Below, in pieces: positions 5,880 to 11,451 of a stretch of 11,451 bases of DNA. How positions within the stretch are numbered: the stretch's first letter is position 1; every line of letters begins with the position of its first letter. The stretch is from Comamonadaceae bacterium UBA2334 (lineage in GTDB: Bacteria; Pseudomonadota; Gammaproteobacteria; Burkholderiales; Burkholderiaceae_C). The notes under the pieces are model-generated. The model saw only the letters and a list, made by a program, of their open reading frames with translations. It was not told the DNA's origin and did not search any database. The DNA is taken from positions 1 through 11,451 of the forward strand of contig DDUQ01000013.1 of the NCBI GenBank assembly GCA_002344885.1. The letters run 5' to 3'. A program made the translations under genes and the position numbers.

Positions 5880-8800
5880 ACGGCAACGAACAAGAGATTG
5901 ACCCATTGGAATGGCAGGTCGGCGATACGATTTTGGAAACCTACAAGATCAAGCGGAAAATCGAATCAGGCGGAATGGGAATAGTGTATGGAGCTTCCCA
6001 CTTGCATTGGAACATTGACATTGCAATCAAATCGCCGCGCGCATCGCTTTTCGATACTGATTCTAATCGCGATAACTTCAAACGAGAAGCCGAAACTTGG
6101 ATCTCACTAGGACTTCATCCTCACATCGTTGAGTGCTTTTATGTGCAAAGAATCGGCGGCACGCCTCTAATCATCGCAGAGTTTGTCAATGGGGGCACTT
6201 TGGCCGAATGGATTCAAAACGGAAAGTTCAGTGAAGGATCGGACGTGGACAGGCTGCGCAGAATACTGGACATAGCGATTCAAATCGCTTGGGGGCTCAA
6301 TTTCGCGCATAAAAAAAGCTTGGTTCATCAGGATGTGAAACCGGGCAACATTCTAATGACTGAGAACGGTGTTGCTAAGGTCAGCGATTTTGGTCTTTCA
6401 AGTGCTCTCAAGTTCACCAATGCGTCTTCAAGTCCGAATTACCGACAGGGGCAAAGCATCTTGGTTCCGGGTGCTGGATTCCTCACCCGCGAGTACGCCT
6501 CCCCGGAGCAGTTTAGTGGGGAGATGTTGACACGCCGCTCTGATATTTGGAGTTGGGCGGTTCTGGTTCTGGAGATGCTCAAAGGTGAATGTGATTGGCA
6601 GGACGGGCGAGTTGCGCCAGAAGTGCTAACTTGTTTTTATGGCAGTGCGCTAAAGTCTGACCCACTTGGCCTATTACTTGAAAAATGCCTTCAAAAGCTT
6701 CCAGCAGACCGACCAAATGACTTTGGGGCTGTCGCTGACGAATTGAAGGCAATTTGGAAAGCCACAGGAGCAGGCGAATACTTCCGGACCCTGCCTGAAG
6801 GTGACTTGATGGAAATTGCGTCCATAAATAACCGAGCGGTTTCCATGTTGGAACTGGACCACCAGTCTGATGCAGACACAGTCAAGAGCGGGATGACCTT
6901 ATTCGACGATTTACTGAAACGGTTTCCGCTAAACAAAACGGTTCGATTGAACTGTGCCTTGTTCCGCTGGCTTCATTGCGGGGCTCCCATCAGGGACCTA
7001 GACCGGGAGATTGAAATGATACTGCAACTACCGGGTCCGCCAGTCGCCCCCGATTGGCTCATCAGAGTGGAACTCGCCAAATTGGACACACGTCGCGCAC
7101 TTTCCATCCCACATCGCTCTGCTAAAAGTGACGAGGCAATCTCAGTTCTTCACTGCGCATTGAAGGAACGTTTTCAAATCTTATTTGAAAATGCTACAAA
7201 AAACAGTGAGAGCAGCTCATGTCAAAGCCAGCGTTCCAGTTTGGGCTCTACTGGGCTCAGTGAATCTAAGCAGGACTCGACGGATTCAGAACAAAACGCA
7301 GCTACGTGCAAAGCATTCTTGGAGGTGCAAAGATATCCTCAAGCCAAAGTGGCCGTCCGCCGCGATGGCAGCTCCCAACCAATCTTTGAGCGTGAGTATC
7401 CCAACCGATACTATACCACAGCTGCATTAGACGAATCAGAATCAATTATCGTTATAATACAAATCAAGGTGGATGCAGATCATCCACTTGAAGAGTGCGT
7501 AGAAAATAAGATAGCGGTAGAAGTCATTTGGCTCGCCACCGGCAGCACTTTGTTTCATGAAGAAGACAGCTACAATTGCAAAGAAGACTTGAAGGCTATT
7601 GAGCAGGGAGGCTGCGCCGTTTCCATTGATTCGCTGGTTCAGTGGATACAAATTTGGGTATTTAGTTATAGCCAATTTTCAGATCGGCTAGGGGTAAGAA
7701 AAATATTAATATCGCCCAATCATGAAGGATCTCGTTGGTTTCATGATTTTCGGCATATTGAACCTTGCCATCTCAACTCGTCGATTTTCAAGCTGTCTGG
7801 TGATGGACGTCATCTCCTCGTCGCAACACCTTATTCCGCAGAGTTTTGGGAGGTTCGGGATGGTGTTCCCCATGCGCAGCTCGCAGATATAAAGTTTTGT
7901 GACTTCGGCCTGATTCGGCGTGACGATTTGCTCAAAGGTTTTGTGCTTGAATCAGGGTTTGAGTTCGAAGTTAGTGACGTTTGTGGATACGCCGTTCTAG
8001 ACACCCTACGGCGCTTTGACTTTGTGAGGAGGGGGCTACTAGCCGTGGTTGCTCCGGGAAGCTTTGATAATGTCTCAAGACAGCAAAAAATGTACCAAGA
8101 TACACTGTCTGCACTCCCGGCTCACTGCGACTCTGAGTTCATTCAAAATGGAGTGGCACTATTCGATGCGGCAATGGAATCTCCGGTGGCCGATATGCGC
8201 GATCTTTTGAATCGCCGATGGGCTTGGACGAGCAGTTTCCCAGCAAAGCTTGGAATAAAAGCGTGGCACGTTCAAACTCACGATCAGTACTGGGCCCGCC
8301 CGGTTTATTTGGTCCAGAGCCGGGTAGCAGACGAGTTCATCTTTCTGAGGGACGGGGCGTTCCCTGAATTTACATGTGAGCCGCTTCGTTTTGCTCAGCA
8401 TATTGTCAGTAATGAAGTTCGACAGGAGAACTATATCTCACTTGGGCCAGTGTCCAATAACGGGCATCTCACCATGCGTTCATTGACAGATCGTAGTAGC
8501 GAAAGACTTTCGCGTGTCGAACTCCATCAACTGGACCTTAATCTACAATCCGAAACACCTATTTGTTGGCTCGACGTTGATTGCAGCGTGTATGAGTACT
8601 TGAACGGTGCTCGGTTAGTGGGTGCCACGGATCTCGCAATCTTCGCAAGAACGGGCTCAAATGAAATTACAATCGTCAGGACCGACGACGCAAACCACCC
8701 AAAACGAATCTTTTTAGATGCGTCTATTGCCGGCATCTATCCTGTTCTCGATAGTAAGGGGCGCAGTTGCAAATGCCTTGTTTCGACTGATAAGCCTTTT

Positions 8801-9325
8801 CAACTGGTCAGCGCGATGGAAGATGGCAGCATCTCTATTCTGAGGGCGGCGAAAATTGCCAGTTCAAATTTTAGGGTGAAGGCGGTTTCAACTAATGGTT
8901 TAACCTTGGTTATTGAAAAGACTAATGGAGAAATTGTAGTCGCATCCAAATTGGCCGTTGAGTGGCGTGAAACGCGCATCTGGAATCCTTTTGAGCACTT
9001 CATGTCCTGGGTGGAGTTCCGACAGCGCGAGTCGCAGCGCATCTGTGCCGCCTTTACCACACCGCATTGCTGGACTTTAAGTCACTGCGGCCGTTTACTG
9101 GCGTGTGTTTGTGATATGTGGTTGTTGGTGCTTGATGTGCAGGAGCGCCGTTGTCTTTTGAAATGGAAACTGCCTGGTCAGGGGGTGAAAAGCATGAGCT
9201 TCGACTTATCCGGCAGATGGCTTGCTCTCACCCACTCGGGAAATGTTTGGGAGGAATTCGAAGTGATGTGGAACCCGGTTCTCACAGATGATTCCGCGAC
9301 TCAAACGCCAGAAAGATCACGGTAG
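5876..9325 (+). CDS. Large Ser/Thr kinase with TPR-like and beta-propeller C-terminal region
   Basis: A 1149-residue multidomain kinase. The kinase domain (about 23-290) has the Gly loop ESGGMG (30-35), catalytic K52 in IAIK, a likely helix-C Glu at E71, HQD in place of HRD (151-153) within VHQDVKPGN, DFG (D171) and SPEQ (S209-E211). The HQD means it is not an RD kinase, though the Asp is kept. About 295-395 (NNRAVSMLEL... FPLNKTVRLNCALF) looks TPR-like. A Ser-rich stretch follows (about 440-470). From about 475 to the end, repeated beta-strand patterns such as SGDGRHLLVAT...FWEV and DLSGRWLALTHSG suggest a divergent WD40-like propeller. This kinase-TPR-WD40 plan is known in bacteria; the propeller probably binds protein partners. 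It is translationally coupled to the FHA-kinase. Codon use is far more AT-rich (about 37-40% GC in sampled lines) than its neighbours, a sign of transfer. Its end overlaps the convergent HD gene by 25 bases. Confidence 0.88.
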   Translation: MNGNEQEIDPLEWQVGDTILETYKIKRKIESGGMGIVYGASHLHWNIDIAIKSPRASLFDTDSNRDNFKREAETWISLGLHPHIVECFYVQRIGGTPLIIAEFVNGGTLAEWIQNGKFSEGSDVDRLRRILDIAIQIAWGLNFAHKKSLVHQDVKPGNILMTENGVAKVSDFGLSSALKFTNASSSPNYRQGQSILVPGAGFLTREYASPEQFSGEMLTRRSDIWSWAVLVLEMLKGECDWQDGRVAPEVLTCFYGSALKSDPLGLLLEKCLQKLPADRPNDFGAVADELKAIWKATGAGEYFRTLPEGDLMEIASINNRAVSMLELDHQSDADTVKSGMTLFDDLLKRFPLNKTVRLNCALFRWLHCGAPIRDLDREIEMILQLPGPPVAPDWLIRVELAKLDTRRALSIPHRSAKSDEAISVLHCALKERFQILFENATKNSESSSCQSQRSSLGSTGLSESKQDSTDSEQNAATCKAFLEVQRYPQAKVAVRRDGSSQPIFEREYPNRYYTTAALDESESIIVIIQIKVDADHPLEECVENKIAVEVIWLATGSTLFHEEDSYNCKEDLKAIEQGGCAVSIDSLVQWIQIWVFSYSQFSDRLGVRKILISPNHEGSRWFHDFRHIEPCHLNSSIFKLSGDGRHLLVATPYSAEFWEVRDGVPHAQLADIKFCDFGLIRRDDLLKGFVLESGFEFEVSDVCGYAVLDTLRRFDFVRRGLLAVVAPGSFDNVSRQQKMYQDTLSALPAHCDSEFIQNGVALFDAAMESPVADMRDLLNRRWAWTSSFPAKLGIKAWHVQTHDQYWARPVYLVQSRVADEFIFLRDGAFPEFTCEPLRFAQHIVSNEVRQENYISLGPVSNNGHLTMRSLTDRSSERLSRVELHQLDLNLQSETPICWLDVDCSVYEYLNGARLVGATDLAIFARTGSNEITIVRTDDANHPKRIFLDASIAGIYPVLDSKGRSCKCLVSTDKPFQLVSAMEDGSISILRAAKIASSNFRVKAVSTNGLTLVIEKTNGEIVVASKLAVEWRETRIWNPFEHFMSWVEFRQRESQRICAAFTTPHCWTLSHCGRLLACVCDMWLLVLDVQERRCLLKWKLPGQGVKSMSFDLSGRWLALTHSGNVWEEFEVMWNPVLTDDSATQTPERSR

Positions 9326-9722
9326 GCTGCTAAATACTTTCGAAATCTTGTAATGGCCTTTTCGTCGACCGTCTCCAACCGACGTATGTCCATGTTGTCC
9401 TCCAGATCGGCGAGCTTCGCCTCCGTGGCGATGGGGTGGGTCTTCACTTGCTGGATGTAGTCTTCATATGACACCTCGGAAGCGTGTGTCAGCAGCCTCA
9501 GCGCAGCCAGGATTTCGGCATCGAAGCCCTCGGCTTCCAGTTCCTCAAATGTCACGGAGGTGTCCTCCACCACGTTATGGAGCAGTCCGTCGATCTTTGC
9601 CTTGGGTGACGCGCAGCGCATCATCACCCGGATGGGATGGAAGATGTAAGCGGCACCGCTTTTGTCCTTTTGCCCAGCATGAGCTTGGACGGCGATTTAA
9701 GTGCTCGTTCGAGTGTGGCCAT
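9301..9722 (-). pseudogene. HD-domain (SpoT hydrolase-like) phosphohydrolase, frameshifted
   Basis: Reading the minus strand from ATG at 9722 gives MATLERALK, then the frame is lost. Shifting by one base at the AAA triplet (9698-9696) continues as IAVQAHAGQKDKSGAAYIFHP and runs to the TGA at 9301-9303, giving about 140 residues. That is the usual length and order for small single-domain HD proteins related to the (p)ppGpp hydrolase half of RelA/SpoT. A fourth A in the run would restore one frame; the downstream frame has a stop (9699-9697) immediately before the join. Conserved parts include AHAGQ, HP (H29 in the restored numbering), VVEDT and KLADLEDNMD. The signature HD is changed to HN (H49-N50; AAC codon at 9576-9574), which removes a metal ligand. 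The lesion may be real or a sequencing error. The 3' end overlaps the large kinase gene, convergently. Confidence 0.82.
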
Positions 9723-9747
9723 AAAGTAAAAAGTGCAGATGTTGAGA

Positions 9748-10020
9748 TTATTCCCCCACGGTGCGGGAAAGTAACCTGTTTTGCAAGAACTGCCGCCAAA
9801 GTGGTTCGATGTGATCCAAGCAAGTGTTGAGGCGGTGGTCGCCGTCGAGCAGGTGCAGCTCGACGCGCTGGCTTTCGGCAAAGCGGACAGAGTGCGACCA
9901 TGGAATGATGTCATCACGCCAGCCGTGGACCACGGCGACGGGGCAGGGAAGCGGCGGGTATTCCTGCACCGCATAACCCGGCCTTGCGGGAGTTTTTTCA
10001 TCTCGCGCGTTCGGCGGCCA
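9748..10020 (-). pseudogene. Alpha/beta hydrolase, C-terminal fragment
   Basis: The open frame of 90 codons ends at TAA (9750-9748), 25 bases before the HD gene start, and is closed upstream by TGA (10023-10021). It encodes the end of an alpha/beta hydrolase: PGYAVQEYPPLPCPV, then VVHGWRDDIIP with the likely catalytic Asp, then LLDGDHRL with the likely catalytic His. The N-terminal two thirds, including the GxSxG nucleophile elbow, is missing, and only about 60 bases separate the stop from typA, so it cannot be hidden in another frame here. No ATG is in frame before the conserved part; a GTG at 9969 is the only plausible start. I read it as a 5'-truncated remnant that was once in an operon with the HD gene. 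The intergenic stretch 10021-10080 shows nothing else. Confidence 0.7.
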
Positions 10021-10080
10021 TCATGCTCACGCCTCACCCGGCCAGGGGTGGATGTCATGCTCCGCATGAAAACTCCGTCA

Positions 10081-11385
10081 TCATGCAGCCGCCTCGAGTT
10101 CGGCCTCGATGCGCTTGCGTTCGCGCAAGCGGACATTGGAGTCGAGGATTCGCTTGCGGAGCCGGATGCTCTTCGGCGTGGCTTCAACCAACTCGTCAGG
10201 GGCGATATACTCAATGGCACGCTCCAGGCTGAAGATGATGGGCGGTGTTAGCTGGATGCCCTTGTCGCTGCCGGCTGCCCGGAAGTTGGTGAGTTGTTTG
10301 CTCCGGGTGGGATTGACCGGCAGATCGTCAGTGCGCGGATTTTCACCCACGATCATCCCCTCATAGACCTGGTCGCCCGCAGTGACGAAGAGCTTGCCGC
10401 GATCCTGGATGGTGTCGAGCGCATAGGCGGTGGCCTCGCCCCCCTCGCTGCTGACCAGGGTGCCGGAGCCGCGTGTCTGCATGTGGCCGGCGTGCGGGGC
10501 GTATTCCTTGAAAAGGTGGCTGTGGATGCCGTGGCCGCTGGTGAGGTTCATCAATTCGAACTCAAAACCGATCAGTCCGCGCGTGGGAATGCAAGCCTGC
10601 AGGCTGGTGCGCCCATTGTGAGCGCTCATGTCCTCGATCTTTCCCTTGCGCTCGGAGATGCTTTTCATGACTCCGCCGAGGTAGTCGTCGGGCACGTCCA
10701 CATACAGGGTCTCATAGGGCTCGCAGAGCGTGTCGTTGATTTTTTTGGTGATGACCATCGGGCGGGAAAGCAGCACCTCGAAGCCCTCGCGGCGCATCTG
10801 CTCGACGAGGATGGCGATCTGCATGGCGCCGCGCGCGCTGACATTGAAGATGCCCGCTGTGTCGGTGTCCTCCACGCTGATGGTGACGTTCATCTTCTGC
10901 TCCCGGTCGAGCCGGTCGCGGATTTTGCGCGAGGTGACATGCTCGCCCTCGCGCCCGGCCAGCGGGCCGTCATTGACCGCGAATTGCATGACAATGGTAG
11001 GAGGGTCAATAGCCACAAAAGGCAGCGCCTCCGCGTCGGGACTGCCGGCCACAGTCTGCCCGATGTCCACATCCTCGAAGCCGCTGATGCCCACGATGTC
11101 CCCCGCGCCGCCCTCGACGCTGTCGCTGGTGGTCAGCGTGGTGTATTGGAAAACTTTTGTAACCTTGACCGGCTTCGGCTTCTCAACCGGCGTCTTGCCG
11201 AGCAGAAAGACGCGGTCGCCCATCTTGACGGAGCCGCGCGTGACCTTGCCGATGGCGACACGGCCCACGAAATTGTCCCAGTCAATGTTCGAGACGAGCA
11301 TCTCGAAGCTCCCATTGGGATCGGCGGCGGGCGCGGGGATGTGCTTGACGATCTGCTCGAGCAAATAGGTCATCTCATGCGGCTC
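10081..11385 (-). CDS. typA: TypA/BipA ribosome-associated GTPase, N-terminal part missing
   Basis: About 435 codons of a translational GTPase of the TypA/BipA type, in one frame to the TGA at 10083-10081. The first readable part, EPHEMTYLLEQIVKHIPAP, corresponds to the end of the G domain. Domain II (VSNIDWDNFVGRVAIGKV), the EF-G-like domain III (REGEHVTSRKIRDRL, MRREGFEVLLSRP), domain V (EPYETLYVDVP... ERKGKIEDM, RGLIGFEFELM) and the TypA-specific C-terminal domain (QDRGKLFVTAGDQVYEGMIVGE, then ELVEATPKSIRLRKR) follow in order. All G-motifs (about 180 residues) lie beyond the window end. The protein acts on the ribosome in stress or cold and in 50S assembly. The Gly-rich codons beyond 11385 come from artefactual C-runs and should not be used as the N-terminus. 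GC is high, as in the left part. Confidence 0.95.
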   Translation of the reverse strand, partial: EPHEMTYLLEQIVKHIPAPAADPNGSFEMLVSNIDWDNFVGRVAIGKVTRGSVKMGDRVFLLGKTPVEKPKPVKVTKVFQYTTLTTSDSVEGGAGDIVGISGFEDVDIGQTVAGSPDAEALPFVAIDPPTIVMQFAVNDGPLAGREGEHVTSRKIRDRLDREQKMNVTISVEDTDTAGIFNVSARGAMQIAILVEQMRREGFEVLLSRPMVITKKINDTLCEPYETLYVDVPDDYLGGVMKSISERKGKIEDMSAHNGRTSLQACIPTRGLIGFEFELMNLTSGHGIHSHLFKEYAPHAGHMQTRGSGTLVSSEGGEATAYALDTIQDRGKLFVTAGDQVYEGMIVGENPRTDDLPVNPTRSKQLTNFRAAGSDKGIQLTPPIIFSLERAIEYIAPDELVEATPKSIRLRKRILDSNVRLRERKRIEAELEAAA

Positions 11386-11451
11386 CCCCCCCCCCCCGTC
11401 CCCCCCCCCGCCCCCGCGCACCCCCCCCCCCGCCACTATTGCGCGCCGCCA
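11386..11451. other. C-homopolymer-rich contig end, likely artefact
   Basis: Runs of 9 to 13 C broken by single bases (GTC, G, GCGCA) fill 11385-11431 and replace what should be the middle of typA. On the minus strand they read as poly-G, typical of low-signal base calls or failed extension at a contig edge. The final ACTATTGCGCGCCGCCA has no recognisable typA coding. I treat nothing here as biological. Confidence 0.7.

Noticed and set aside
9977..9998. Possible plus-strand terminator: CCCG-loop-CGGG followed by a run of T
   Set aside because: The stem is only four pairs and all local genes are on the minus strand.
9624..10220. A 198-codon minus-strand frame across the hydrolase fragment, HD start and typA end
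   Set aside because: Only its last part, from the ATG at 9722 (MATLERALK), is meaningful, as the start of the frameshifted HD gene; the rest overlaps typA and the hydrolase out of frame.
1..11451. CRISPR array, tRNA, rRNA, insertion sequence or attachment site
   Set aside because: No spaced direct repeats, cloverleaf-like segment, transposase or integrase frame, or rRNA-like stretch was found on reading both strands.

Overview
The window is a GC-rich bacterial fragment that looks like a complete or near-complete assembled contig. It starts in a short tandem octamer and ends in unnatural C/G homopolymers. The affiliation is an inference. FHA-linked and WD40-linked Ser/Thr kinases, several sigma-like factors, starts without Shine-Dalgarno sequences and a TTGACG/TAGTTG promoter placed almost on the ATG would fit a Verrucomicrobiota- or PVC-type heterotroph, but no rRNA or marker phylogeny is available here.

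Left part (about 75-3053): a metal-response pair. A CorE-like ECF sigma factor with a C-terminal Cys cluster (CX2CX4CX2CXC) is divergent from a Cu+-type P1B ATPase. The ATPase has a 12-residue-period Cys-Cys-His N-terminal tail and a variant heavy-metal-binding domain. The simplest reading is a one-component circuit: the sigma factor binds the metal directly and switches on the exporter.

Middle part (3133-9325): a signalling region. A calcineurin-like phosphoesterase (minus strand) is divergent from a small two-domain sigma-70-like protein. This is followed by an FHA-Ser/Thr kinase and, overlapping it by ATGA, a 1149-residue kinase-TPR-beta-propeller protein. The phosphoesterase and the FHA-kinase have nearly the same promoter (TTGACG, then T6C, 17-base spacer, CCG-TAGTTG), 5 and 8 bases from the ATG, so both messages are probably leaderless or nearly so. 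Base composition falls sharply (about 37-40% GC in sampled lines, against about 57-77% to the left) from about 5700 to about 9300. The large kinase therefore looks acquired or replaced.

Right part (9301-11451): a decaying patch and a truncated housekeeping gene, all on the minus strand. A small HD-domain (SpoT-hydrolase-like) gene carries a one-base frameshift and an HD-to-HN change. Upstream of it is only the C-terminal third of an alpha/beta hydrolase. Then comes typA/bipA, lacking its GTPase domain because the contig ends. The last about 65 bases are probably sequencing or assembly artefact.

The most interesting candidates are the sigma factor / FHA-kinase / kinase-propeller array with its shared near-leaderless promoter, and the self-contained metal-sensing sigma-ATPase pair.
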